Source: Clostridiaceae bacterium (GTDB taxonomy: Bacteria > Bacillota > Clostridia > Saccharofermentanales > UBA5734). Taken from it: a DNA stretch of 22,826 nt. Shown in pieces: positions 1 through 7,813 of this stretch. Location of the stretch: assembly GCA_012519875.1 (NCBI GenBank), contig JAAYPL010000099.1, positions 1 through 22,826 on the forward strand. The letters run 5' to 3'. Numbering within the stretch: position 1 is the first letter of the stretch; the number at the start of each line of letters is the position of its first letter. The translations under genes and the position numbers were made by a program. The notes under the pieces are model-generated. The model had not been told where the DNA came from. It ran no database searches and saw only the letters and a program-made list of their open reading frames with translations.

Positions 1-1033
1 AGACAACCAGATAGTAATCGACATATCCCATGCTGCTGATCACAGACAGCTCGTAATCGAGTCTCCTCTCATATTCCTGACGAGGCAGCGGCCGGTCGAT
101 TTCAAAACGACGGTCAAGACCTTCGCAGCATAATTTCCGCAGATATGCAATGTTGGTAAATCCGTCCGGGAGCTGAAAGACCGGCAGATGAATATGATCA
201 AAGTCCAGTGTCACATTACAGCGCTCGGCGATCCGTTGCGTATTGCTGACGGCTTCCGGTACTGAAGCAAAAGCTTCCGCCATTTCCGTCGGTGATTTGA
301 CATAAAGGGCATCTGTTTCCATGCGCATGCGATCATCATCGCTCATGCGTTTGCCGGTTTGCATGCAAAGCAGGATCTCATGTGCCGTGGCGTCTTCTTG
401 GCGCAGGTAATGACAATCATTGGTGGCGACCAGCGGGATGCCGGTGGCCCGACTGATGCGGATCAGGGTGCTGTTAACCAGATTTTGGTCAGGTATGCCA
501 TGATTTTGCAGTTCAAGGAAAAAATTATCGCGGCCGAATATGGCATCCAGCTGCAAGGCCACCTCGGTCGCCTTCTCATATCCCTGTTGCAGGATCGCCC
601 GGGGAATCTCGCCACCCAAGCAGGCCGACAACCCGATCAGCCCTTCGTGATAGGCTTTGAGAAGATCACGGTCAATGCGCGGGCGATAGTAAAATCCCTC
701 GATAAAACCAATCGAGACCAATTTCATCAGATTACGGTATCCGGTCTCATTTTCCGCCAAGAGTATCAAGTGAGCCGGCTCTTTGTCCTGACCGAAATCC
801 TTGTCGGTATGACCTCGCGGTGCGACATAGACCTCACAGCCGATAATCGGTTTAATGCCTTTGGCCCGAAGGGCATTATAAAAATCAATCGTCCCGTACA
901 TAACACCGTGATCGGTAATGGCGCAAGCCGACATGCCCAATTCAAGCAGGCGATCCGGCAGATCACGGAGGCGGATGGCACCATCGAGCAGACTGTATTC
1001 AGTATGAAGATGAAGGTGGGTAAATCCGGTCAA
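1..1033 (-). CDS. dnaE: DNA polymerase III alpha subunit, N-terminal part (runs off the left edge)
   Basis: Catalytic subunit of the replicative DNA polymerase. About 344 N-terminal residues are present; the 3' end lies beyond base 1. The product opens with the PHP domain: HLHLHTEYSLLDG near residue 6, TDHGVMYG near 45, GCEVYVAPRG near 70, and ATNDCHYL near 200. The window ends in YELSVISSMGYVDYYLVV, a typical DnaE block before the polymerase palm. The metal-binding His/Asp positions of PHP look intact, so PHP exonuclease activity is possible (inference). The frame stays open from start to edge. No ATG is available: TTG at 1033 is preferred because GAGG lies 7 nt upstream; TTG at 1039 is in frame but too close to that site. 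The ribosome binding site overlaps the stop codon of the upstream phosphohexomutase gene, so the two are probably translationally coupled. It is DnaE-type, not PolC-type, since PHP is at the extreme N terminus. Confidence 0.95.
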   Translation of the reverse strand, partial: MTGFTHLHLHTEYSLLDGAIRLRDLPDRLLELGMSACAITDHGVMYGTIDFYNALRAKGIKPIIGCEVYVAPRGHTDKDFGQDKEPAHLILLAENETGYRNLMKLVSIGFIEGFYYRPRIDRDLLKAYHEGLIGLSACLGGEIPRAILQQGYEKATEVALQLDAIFGRDNFFLELQNHGIPDQNLVNSTLIRISRATGIPLVATNDCHYLRQEDATAHEILLCMQTGKRMSDDDRMRMETDALYVKSPTEMAEAFASVPEAVSNTQRIAERCNVTLDFDHIHLPVFQLPDGFTNIAYLRKLCCEGLDRRFEIDRPLPRQEYERRLDYELSVISSMGYVDYYLVV

Positions 1034-1042
1034 TGCCAAACC

Positions 1043-2779
1043 TCACAATTCGCCGGTGACATGGGATTTCACCCGCTGAATCAAATCATCCAGCCGCCGG
1101 TCGCAATCGGCTTGATTGTCACCGTGGACACCAAAATATATTTTTATCTTCGGCTCTGTACCGGAAGGACGTACACCGAACCAATCCAATCCGTCCAGCT
1201 CATAAATCAGAACATCCGATCGGGGCAGATTCAGCGGGCTGACCTTGCCGGTTTGCAGGTCAAGTCGCCGGCTGGTCAAATAATCGTCAACCACCCGAAC
1301 CGGAACACCCGCCAATCCTTTTGCTTTGTTCTCGCGCAGGCTCGTCATGGCCGCCTTGATGAGCTCTTGTCCGGCCTTGCCCTCACGAGTTATGGAGACG
1401 GTTTTTTCCGCCATATAACCGTATCGCCGATAAAGCTCGAGGAGACGATCGGCCAGTGTCAGACCCTGATCCTTGGCCACAGCCGCCATTTCGGCTATCA
1501 ACATCGAGGCGACCACGGCGTCTTTATCCCTGACATCCCGTCCAGCCAAGTAGCCATAGCTCTCTTCAAAGCCAAAGAGAAAATGCATATCCCCTTCTTC
1601 ATCGTGCTCTTTGACCAGTTCAGCGATAAATTTAAAGCCGGTCAAACATTCAAATAACTTAATTTCATAGGTTTGGGCAATCCGGCGTGTGAGCCTGGTA
1701 GAAACCACGGTTGTCACGGCAAAAGGCTTGTCGGGCATCGATCCGGCAGCCGTATGTGCTTCCAAGATAAAGTCCAAAAGCAGCACTCCGATCTGATTGC
1801 CGGAAAGCACTTGATATTCACCCGATTTGGTTCGGACGCACAGGCCGGTCCGATCGGCGTCCGGGTCGGTGGCGATAACCAGATCGGCACCTTCTTGCTC
1901 AGCCAAACGAATGCCCATGGACAGCGCCGAACGTTCTTCGGGATTTGGATAGTCCACCGTCGAAAAATCCGGATCGGGCTGCTCCTGCTCCGGTACAACC
2001 AAGACATTGGTAAAGCCAATTTTTTTGAGAATACGGCGGACCGGTTTGTTGCCGGTCCCGTGTAACGGCGTGTAAACGATTTTCATATCTTTTTGCCGCC
2101 TGACGGCATCGCCGCCCAGAGACAGACCCAGCAACATCCGGTCATAAGCTTGATCGACATCCGGACCAAAATAACTCAGCAGACCGCCGGCAAGGGCGGT
2201 TTCTTCATCCGGCCAAGTAACGGCGGCAAGATCCGTGATGGTATCCATTCGGGCAGCAACCAAATCCGCATCTTCCGGCGGCAGCTGAGCACCGTCTTCA
2301 CCATAAGCCTTAAAACCGTTATACTGCGCCGGATTGTGGCTGGCCGTCAACATGACGCCGCCCGCCGCGCCAAAATATCGTATGGCAAAGGACAGCAGCG
2401 GAACCGGGCGCAGTTCATCGGAAAGTCGGACACGAATTCCATGACCGGCAAAAATAAGAGCGGTTATCGTGGCAAACTCTTTCGAATAACGCCGCGGATC
2501 GTAGCAGATGACAATACCTTTGCGACACGTTTCATCACCCTTGTTTTTCATGTATCCGGCAAATCCCTCGGCTGCCCGGGCGACGGTGTAACGATTCATC
2601 CGATTGGTGCCGGCGCCCAGAATGCCGCGCAGGCCGGCGGTTCCGAAAGAAAGATTCTGATAGAAACGATCTTCGATTTCGGTAGCGTCATCACGAATGC
2701 TTAACAATTCCCGTCGGGTTTCTTCGTCAAAAGCGGGATTGTTTAACCAGATTTGGTACTGCTCCATCGCATACGTCAT
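1043..2779 (-). CDS. pgcA: phosphoglucomutase/phosphomannomutase (alpha-D-phosphohexomutase, PgcA type)
   Basis: Interconverts hexose 1- and 6-phosphates, feeding UDP-glucose and related sugar nucleotides. The 578-residue product matches the roughly 580-residue PgcA family. Visible motifs are the phosphoserine loop TASHNP (145-150, Ser147), the Mg-binding loop DPDADR (305-310) and the C-terminal phosphate-binding RPSGTEP (about 537-543). The N terminus MEQYQIWLNNPAFDEETRREL is family-typical. The frame stays open upstream to 2893, but ATG at 2779 is chosen because AGGAGG lies 7 nt before it and the upstream extension looks unlike the family. A candidate promoter lies in the 129-nt gap after uvrB. 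dnaE follows with its ribosome binding site on this gene's stop codon. Exact sugar preference (glucose versus mannose phosphate) cannot be read from sequence alone. Confidence 0.95.
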   Translation of the reverse strand: MTYAMEQYQIWLNNPAFDEETRRELLSIRDDATEIEDRFYQNLSFGTAGLRGILGAGTNRMNRYTVARAAEGFAGYMKNKGDETCRKGIVICYDPRRYSKEFATITALIFAGHGIRVRLSDELRPVPLLSFAIRYFGAAGGVMLTASHNPAQYNGFKAYGEDGAQLPPEDADLVAARMDTITDLAAVTWPDEETALAGGLLSYFGPDVDQAYDRMLLGLSLGGDAVRRQKDMKIVYTPLHGTGNKPVRRILKKIGFTNVLVVPEQEQPDPDFSTVDYPNPEERSALSMGIRLAEQEGADLVIATDPDADRTGLCVRTKSGEYQVLSGNQIGVLLLDFILEAHTAAGSMPDKPFAVTTVVSTRLTRRIAQTYEIKLFECLTGFKFIAELVKEHDEEGDMHFLFGFEESYGYLAGRDVRDKDAVVASMLIAEMAAVAKDQGLTLADRLLELYRRYGYMAEKTVSITREGKAGQELIKAAMTSLRENKAKGLAGVPVRVVDDYLTSRRLDLQTGKVSPLNLPRSDVLIYELDGLDWFGVRPSGTEPKIKIYFGVHGDNQADCDRRLDDLIQRVKSHVTGEL

Positions 2780-2831
2780 TTTCTGTCCTCCTGTTCCAGC
2801 CAACCGGCTGAAGTGATCATTCCTTAGTGCT

Positions 2832-2859
2832 ATTATACCCGAATAGAAAGATATCTGAA
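2832..2859 (-). promoter_or_regulatory. candidate sigma-A promoter for the phosphohexomutase gene
   Basis: On the minus strand a perfect TATAAT (2837-2832) is preceded by TTCAGA (2859-2854) at a 16-nt spacing. It lies between the uvrB stop and the ribosome binding site of the next gene, about 50 nt before the ATG. It would let pgcA and dnaE be expressed independently of uvrB. Confidence 0.6.
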
Positions 2860-2908
2860 GACACAAAAACAAAAGATCACAGGCCCACGTCATCCGAACC
2901 CCTTCTCT

Positions 2909-4909
2909 TTAAGCCATCCGTCCTCGGATCATGACAATCAGGTCACGCAGACGCGCTGCTTCCTCAAAGGCCAGCTGCCGCGCTGCAGCTTTCATTTCCT
3001 TTTCCAGACGAGAAACCATACGGGCCAGCTCCGGCCGGCTCAAGTGATCCAGTTTGTTATCGAAGATGTCATCGGCCTGATTTTCGGTCAGTCCGGCCTC
3101 TGCTGCGGCTTCAATCACGGTATCGATAACATCACGGACATCCTTTTTGATACTGACCGGGATGATCCCGTGCTCCTGGTTGTATGCCTCCTGGATGCCG
3201 CGTCGCCGGTTGGTTTCGGTCACGGCCCGATGCATCGACTCGGTCACCCGATCGGCGTACATGACAACCAGTCCGTTGACATTACGGGCCGCCCGGCCAA
3301 TGATCTGAATCAGAGATGTGCCGGAACGCAGAAAGCCCTCCTTGTCGGCATCAAGAATGGCAATCAGAGACACTTCCGGCAGGTCAAGCCCTTCACGCAA
3401 AAGGTTAATGCCGATCAGCACATCGAATGCGCCCTGCCGCAAATCCCGCAGAATTTTCATCCGTTCGACGGTCTCGATATCCGAGTGGAGATATTGAACT
3501 CGCAGTCCTTCTTCTTGGAGAAACATCGTCAGATCTTCGGCCATTTTCTTGGTCAGGGTCAGCACAAGGGATCTTTCGCCACGTCGGGTTGTCGCGCCGA
3601 TTTCACCCAGCAGATCTTCGATCTGCCCTTCGATCGGCCGAATGGCGATCTGAGGATCGACCAGTCCGGTCGGTCGGATAATCTGCTCCACCACCTGACC
3701 GGCATGTTCCGCTTCATATCCGGACGGGGTTGCGCTGACAAAAACAGCCTGGCCCATTCTTTTCTCAAATTCGTCAAACCGCAGGGGCCGGTTGTCGAAA
3801 GCCGAGGGCAGACGAAAACCATAATCGACCAGCGTCTCCTTTCGAGACCGGTCGCCATTGTACATGGCTCCGATCTGGGGAATGGTCACGTGTGACTCAT
3901 CGATCATCAACAAATAATCCTCAGGGAAAAAATCAAGCAAAGTAAAAGGCGGGGTCCCCGGCAGGCGGCCGGACAAGTGCCGGGAATAGTTTTCAATGCC
4001 TTTGCAAAAGCCGGTTTCACGGAGCATTTCCAGATCGTAGCGGGTTCGCTGCTCGAGACGGTAGGCCTCAACCAGCTTGCCTTGGCCGCGCAGCAGCGCC
4101 AACCTTTCTTCCAGCTCCGCCTCGATGGTGACCAGCGCCTGCCGCATTTTGGCCAATGTGGTCGCGTAGTGCGATGCCGGGAAAATCGAAGCGTAGGATC
4201 GCGTGGTGCGAACTTTGCCGGACAATCGCTCCACTTCAGCGATCCGCTCGATTTCATCGCCGAAAAAAGTCAAGCGGACAATCAGCTCGTCGGAGGATGC
4301 CGGATAGATGTCGATGGTATCGCCCCGCACACGAAATGTACCGCGTTTGCTTTCAAAATCGTTGCGATTATACTGGATGTCGATCAATTCCCGGATGACA
4401 GCATCACGATCTTTACGCATGCCCGGTCGCAGATGGACCATCAAGCTTTTGTAATCCTCCGGATCCCCCAAACCATAAATACAGGATACCGACGCGACCA
4501 CGATGACATCCCGCCGCTCCAACAACGACGATGTGGCCGAATGCCGCAGACGGTCGATTTCATCGTTGATGGCGGAATCTTTTTCGATGTAGGTATCGGT
4601 GGCGGCAATATAGGCTTCCGGCTGATAGTAATCATAATATGAAACAAAATATTCCACCGCGTTATCCGGGAAAAAGGCTTTGAATTCGGCGGCCAGCTGA
4701 GCGGCCAGTGTTTTGTTGTGGGCAATGACCAGCGTGGGCCGTTGCACACGGACAATAACATTGGCCATGGTAAAGGTTTTGCCGGAACCGGTCACCCCAA
4801 GCAGGGTCTGGGCGGCCAAGCCGTCTTCCAGTCCCCTAACCAGATTGTCAATGGCTTGGGGCTGGTCGCCCCGTGGTTGCATATCAGACCTGATCCGAAA
4901 GAGCCGCAT
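2909..4909 (-). CDS. uvrB: excinuclease ABC subunit B
   Basis: Damage-verifying helicase-like subunit of nucleotide excision repair; it receives DNA from UvrA and recruits UvrC. The 666-residue product has the usual length. Visible are Walker A GVTGSGKT (38-45), the DNA-inserting beta-hairpin segment YYDYYQPEAY (91-100), DESH motif II (337-340), the late helicase block GINLLREGLDLPEVSL followed by QIIGRAARN, and a C-terminal UVR domain (last ~35 residues) for UvrC contact. ATG at 4909 has GGAGG 10 nt upstream. An extended -10 promoter sits directly upstream, divergent from ilvE. uvrA is not the next gene; the phosphohexomutase gene and dnaE follow instead. Confidence 0.97.
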   Translation of the reverse strand: MRLFRIRSDMQPRGDQPQAIDNLVRGLEDGLAAQTLLGVTGSGKTFTMANVIVRVQRPTLVIAHNKTLAAQLAAEFKAFFPDNAVEYFVSYYDYYQPEAYIAATDTYIEKDSAINDEIDRLRHSATSSLLERRDVIVVASVSCIYGLGDPEDYKSLMVHLRPGMRKDRDAVIRELIDIQYNRNDFESKRGTFRVRGDTIDIYPASSDELIVRLTFFGDEIERIAEVERLSGKVRTTRSYASIFPASHYATTLAKMRQALVTIEAELEERLALLRGQGKLVEAYRLEQRTRYDLEMLRETGFCKGIENYSRHLSGRLPGTPPFTLLDFFPEDYLLMIDESHVTIPQIGAMYNGDRSRKETLVDYGFRLPSAFDNRPLRFDEFEKRMGQAVFVSATPSGYEAEHAGQVVEQIIRPTGLVDPQIAIRPIEGQIEDLLGEIGATTRRGERSLVLTLTKKMAEDLTMFLQEEGLRVQYLHSDIETVERMKILRDLRQGAFDVLIGINLLREGLDLPEVSLIAILDADKEGFLRSGTSLIQIIGRAARNVNGLVVMYADRVTESMHRAVTETNRRRGIQEAYNQEHGIIPVSIKKDVRDVIDTVIEAAAEAGLTENQADDIFDNKLDHLSRPELARMVSRLEKEMKAAARQLAFEEAARLRDLIVMIRGRMA

Positions 4910-4933
4910 GAATAACCGGCCTCCAATTTAAAC

Positions 4934-4956
4934 GAAATTATGTTCTGATTATAGCA
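4934..4956 (-). promoter_or_regulatory. uvrB promoter (extended -10) with possible degenerate LexA/DinR site
   Basis: On the minus strand TGCTATAAT (4956-4948) forms an extended -10 element; no good -35 is seen 17 nt upstream. Just downstream, GAACATAATTTC (4945-4934) resembles the Gram-positive SOS box core GAAC-N4-GTTC with one core mismatch. Its position over the start region would suit repression, and uvrB is commonly SOS-controlled. The promoter is fairly well supported; the operator is tentative. Confidence 0.45.
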
Positions 4957-4989
4957 CAATCCGAACCCTTAAATATGTTCTTGCCGGAA

Positions 4990-5018
4990 TTGAAAAATGA
5001 CTATAATGACTATATAAT
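4990..5018 (+). promoter_or_regulatory. ilvE promoter
   Basis: TTGAAA (4990-4995) and TATAAT (5013-5018) are separated by exactly 17 nt, a near-consensus vegetative promoter. The start codon of ilvE is 33 nt after the -10. With only about 30 nt of leader there is no room for a T-box or attenuator, so control by leader RNA is unlikely. A second TATAAT at 5002-5007 has a poorer -35. Confidence 0.75.
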
Positions 5019-5051
5019 GAGTAATCAGCTATCGATCAGGGAGGGAATTTC

Positions 5052-6122
5052 ATGTATCAGCCGATTCCGATCAATCGCACCCTAAAACCTGCCGTCAAAC
5101 CGGCTCCGGGAACACCCCTCGGTTTCGGGCAGTTGTTTACCGATCATATGTTTATTATGGATTATGCCGAAGGACGAGGCTGGATTAACCCGCGTATCGA
5201 ACCCTACGCCCCGATTTGCCTTGATCCCTCCACCATAATTTTTCATTATGGCCAGGCTATTTTTGAAGGATTGAAAGCTTATCGAACAACCGATGGCAGC
5301 ATCAATCTTTTTCGTCCGATTCTAAATTTCGAGCGGGTCAACACATCCAACGCCCGGATGGTCATCCCGCCGGTCGACCCCGCGTTTTGTGTTCATTGCC
5401 TTAAAGAGTTGATTCGGGTCGATCAGGACTGGGTCCCCTCCGACCCCGGTACCTCCCTTTATATTCGACCCTTCATTTTTGCCACGGATGCCCATCTCGG
5501 TGTAAGCCCGTCCCAGACGTATCGGTTCATGATCATCCTGTCGCCTTCGGGAGCTTATTATCCGGAAGGCATCAATCCGGTCAACATCTATGTCGAAACA
5601 GAATATGTTCGTGCGGTTAAAGGCGGAACCGGCTTCGCCAAAACACCCGGGAATTACGCATCCAGCCTGATTTCACAGGCCAATGCCCACACCGCGGGCT
5701 ACGTGCAGGTGCTCTGGCTTGATGGGATTCATCGCCGCTACATCGAAGAAGTCGGATCGATGAATGTCTTTTTTGTGATCGACGACCAATTGGTCACTCC
5801 CGCCCTTAACGGCAGCATCCTGCCCGGAATCACCCGTCGTACCGTAATCGAATTGGCCGAAGCCATGAACATTCCGATCGAGGAACGGGCGATCGCCATA
5901 GATGAACTGGCCGAACTGGCCCGCTCCGGCCGCGTTAGCGAGGTTTTCGGGTCGGGCACGGCGGCGGTCATTTCGCCGGTCGGCAAACTGAAATACAACG
6001 ATAATATTATGATTTTCAATGACGGCAAAATCGGCAAGCTAAGCCGGATTTTCTATGATACCATTACCGCCATTCAGTACGGCCAACATCCTGATCCTTT
6101 CGGATGGACGGAAAAAGTCTGA
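5052..6122 (+). CDS. ilvE: branched-chain amino acid aminotransferase
   Basis: PLP-dependent class IV transaminase interconverting leucine, isoleucine and valine with their 2-keto acids, the last step of branched-chain synthesis. The 356-residue product matches the longer BCAT family of Bacillus and eukaryotes. Visible are FHYGQAIFEGLKAYR (64-78), the Schiff-base lysine in FAKTPGNYASS (Lys197), VLWLDGIHRRYIEEVGSMN (220-238, with the PLP-pyridine glutamate in IEEVG) and the phosphate-binding GSGTAAVISPVG. ATG at 5052 has GGGAGGG 6 nt upstream. It is the only plus-strand gene, divergent from uvrB and convergent with the coaD run, and appears monocistronic with its own promoter and terminator. 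No other ilv or leu genes are nearby. Confidence 0.95.
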   Translation: MYQPIPINRTLKPAVKPAPGTPLGFGQLFTDHMFIMDYAEGRGWINPRIEPYAPICLDPSTIIFHYGQAIFEGLKAYRTTDGSINLFRPILNFERVNTSNARMVIPPVDPAFCVHCLKELIRVDQDWVPSDPGTSLYIRPFIFATDAHLGVSPSQTYRFMIILSPSGAYYPEGINPVNIYVETEYVRAVKGGTGFAKTPGNYASSLISQANAHTAGYVQVLWLDGIHRRYIEEVGSMNVFFVIDDQLVTPALNGSILPGITRRTVIELAEAMNIPIEERAIAIDELAELARSGRVSEVFGSGTAAVISPVGKLKYNDNIMIFNDGKIGKLSRIFYDTITAIQYGQHPDPFGWTEKV

Positions 6123-6133
6123 TCACACCATGA

Positions 6134-6168
6134 AAAAGCCGGTCCCGTTGTAAAACAGACCGGCTTTT
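6134..6168. terminator. bidirectional rho-independent terminator
   Basis: Perfect 11-bp stem AAAAGCCGGTC / GACCGGCTTTT (6134-6144 with 6158-6168) and a 13-nt loop. T-runs follow on both strands (TTTTATT on plus, TTTTTCA on minus). It lies 12 nt past the ilvE stop and 28 nt past the stop of the convergent coiled-coil gene, so it probably ends both transcripts. Confidence 0.9.
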
Positions 6169-6195
6169 ATTCAGCAAAAGCCACAAACAAGAGGG

Positions 6196-6666
6196 CTATT
6201 TCAAATCCTTTTTGTTTCGTTGGATCATGACCAGCATTTCGGTCAATTGCTCTTCCAAACCAACCAGCCGTTTCCGCGCATATTCTATGGCGCCGCTGCG
6301 AATCTGGCGTGCCGATTGATTTGCGGCTTCAATGGTCTGCGCCGCTTGGTTGCGGGCCTGAACCGTAACCTCATGTTCATCAATCATGCTGGCCATACGG
6401 GATTCGGCTTCGCGCATGATGTTTTCGGCTTCTTTTCTGGCTTCGGCAATGAGCTGCCGGTTTTGCTCAAGCAGCCATTTCGCCTGTTGCAGCTCCGGCG
6501 GCAGGCTCTCCCGGATCATACCGATCAGAACCATCATTTCTTCACGGTCGACAAGGCAACTGTTGGAAAAAGGCATCGAACGAGCCGAGATCACACTGTT
6601 CTCAAGCCGGTTGAGCAGTTCAGCAGTGTCTTGCTCTGTTTGTCTTCTTGGTTTTTGTTCGTACAT
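6196..6666 (-). CDS. coiled-coil protein of unknown function next to coaD
   Basis: No function is known to me. Proteins of this type sit after coaD in many Clostridia and are often labelled ATPase-like or V-ATPase subunit H-like without proof (recalled, not searched). The 156-residue product is highly charged and soluble. Residues about 55-150 form a heptad-rich helix in which Ala, Glu, Gln and Arg dominate (for example NRQLIAEARKEAENIMREAE), as in DivIVA or F-ATPase b-type coiled coils. There is no signal peptide or membrane segment. ATG at 6666 is chosen because GGAGG lies 11 nt upstream; an alternative TTG at 6690 overlaps the coaD stop by 4 nt but has no ribosome binding site. Last gene before the terminator at 6134-6168. 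Confidence 0.8.
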   Translation of the reverse strand: MYEQKPRRQTEQDTAELLNRLENSVISARSMPFSNSCLVDREEMMVLIGMIRESLPPELQQAKWLLEQNRQLIAEARKEAENIMREAESRMASMIDEHEVTVQARNQAAQTIEAANQSARQIRSGAIEYARKRLVGLEEQLTEMLVMIQRNKKDLK

Positions 6667-6686
6667 TCCGGTCAAATCCTCCGAGG

Positions 6687-7193
6687 TCAATCGGGCTGCA
6701 AAGCAGCCAGGTTGGTGTCATTCAGATGTTTTTGAATGATGGGAACCAGCGCTTTGGGAACCATGCCCGAAATGTCACCGCCGTAAGAGGCAACTTCACG
6801 CACAATCGATGAACTGGTAAAGGCCAGATCGGGGCGGCAAGGCAACAGGCAGGTCTCGTAACTTGGCAACAGCAGCTTGTTGGCGGCAGCGATCTCGGCT
6901 TCGAAACGAAAATCAGATTGGCTTCTCAGTCCGCGGACGACGGCAGTAGCATTGGTCCGACGATAGTAGTCAACCAGCAAACCGTCGAACTTTTCGACCT
7001 CGGTGTTTTTCACGTCTTGCATGGCCAGACGGGCCATTGCGACACGGGTATCGGCGTCGAAGTGCTGCCTTTTGGCTTTGTTTGTCAAGATGACAATCAG
7101 AAGCCGATCACAGAGCAAAGCCGCCCGGCTGGCGATGTCAACATGGCCGTTGGTGAACGGATCAAACGAACCCGGGTAAATAAGGGTATACAC
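6687..7193 (-). CDS. coaD: phosphopantetheine adenylyltransferase
   Basis: Transfers AMP from ATP to 4'-phosphopantetheine, giving dephospho-CoA, the fourth step of coenzyme A synthesis. The 168-residue length is usual. Motifs are the nucleotidyltransferase TNGH (14-17) within YPGSFDPFTNGH, RGLR (87-90) and TSSSIVRE (126-133), the equivalent of ISSTxVR. The start is GTG at 7193 with GGAGG 11 nt upstream. It follows rsmD by 41 nt, the common rsmD-coaD pairing in Gram-positives, and leads into the coiled-coil gene. A small hairpin lies in the gap before it. Confidence 0.96.
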   Translation of the reverse strand: MYTLIYPGSFDPFTNGHVDIASRAALLCDRLLIVILTNKAKRQHFDADTRVAMARLAMQDVKNTEVEKFDGLLVDYYRRTNATAVVRGLRSQSDFRFEAEIAAANKLLLPSYETCLLPCRPDLAFTSSSIVREVASYGGDISGMVPKALVPIIQKHLNDTNLAALQPD

Positions 7194-7221
7194 GATTCAA
7201 CCGTCCTCCACACACAAAATC

Positions 7222-7236
7222 AGCCGAAGATCGGCT
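7222..7236 (-). terminator. short hairpin at the rsmD stop, possible weak attenuator
   Basis: AGCCGA / TCGGCT (6 bp, 3-nt loop) overlaps the rsmD stop codon. On the minus strand it is followed by GATTTTGTGTG. The stem is short and the T-run is only four bases, so at best it lowers read-through into coaD. Confidence 0.25.
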
Positions 7237-7786
7237 ACAACTGATAAAATGATAACATTGCCGTCCCATACTGGCAACTTCTTGATAATTTCAAATTGGT
7301 TACAAATGCCTGTGCCTCTTCCTTTGCATCATGCTCCAGAATTAATAATCCTGCCGGCGCAAGCAGGGCCTGCAAACCGTCCGCCAGACGGCTGAGCATT
7401 GCATAAGCACGATTATAAGGTGGATCCAAAAAAATGATGTCGAACTTCCGACCGCTATGGCGAAGCCTTTGCACAGCCGCAAAAACATCTGCTGACATGA
7501 GGGTGACCTTGTCCGTCAGCCGGGTTTTGGTTATATTCTCCCGAATTGCCGGCACACATTGGGATGCGTTTTCAACCAGAATCACCTGCCCGGCACCACG
7601 GGAAGCCGCCTCAAGGCCAATCTGCCCGGTTCCGGCAAATAAGTCAAGAAAGCTCGCCTCCGGCAAGCGAGGCATCAGAATCGAAAAGAGGGCCTCTTTG
7701 ACCCTGTCCCCGGTTGGCCGGGTACTTGGTCCCCGCGGGGCTGTCAAGGGGATGCCACGGGCACTTCCAGCTATCACACGGGGCAT
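7235..7786 (-). CDS. rsmD: 16S rRNA (guanine(966)-N(2))-methyltransferase
   Basis: SAM-dependent enzyme that methylates G966 of 16S rRNA on the small subunit. The 183-residue product has the family N terminus (RVIAGSARGIPL, 3-14, then RPTGDRVKEALF), the SAM-binding motif LDLFAGTGQIGLEA (47-60) and the catalytic DPPY (121-124). ATG at 7786 is preceded by AAGGAGA with 4-5 nt spacing. It starts 27 nt after the recG stop and is followed by coaD. Confidence 0.95.
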   Translation of the reverse strand: MPRVIAGSARGIPLTAPRGPSTRPTGDRVKEALFSILMPRLPEASFLDLFAGTGQIGLEAASRGAGQVILVENASQCVPAIRENITKTRLTDKVTLMSADVFAAVQRLRHSGRKFDIIFLDPPYNRAYAMLSRLADGLQALLAPAGLLILEHDAKEEAQAFVTNLKLSRSCQYGTAMLSFYQL

Positions 7787-7813
7787 ATGGTCTCCTTTCC
7801 GCTTGTTTGAGGT

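Noticed and set aside
359..1657. 432-codon open frame on the plus strand
   Set aside because: It lies antisense to dnaE and the phosphohexomutase gene, both with clear family motifs, and its translation is low-complexity with no recognisable domain or ribosome binding site.
4963..4980. Inverted repeat GAAC-N10-GTTC between uvrB and ilvE
   Set aside because: The half-sites match an SOS box but the 10-nt spacing is wrong; the canonical spacing is 4.
4910..5051. Riboswitch or T-box before ilvE
   Set aside because: The leader after the best promoter is about 30 nt, too short for either element.
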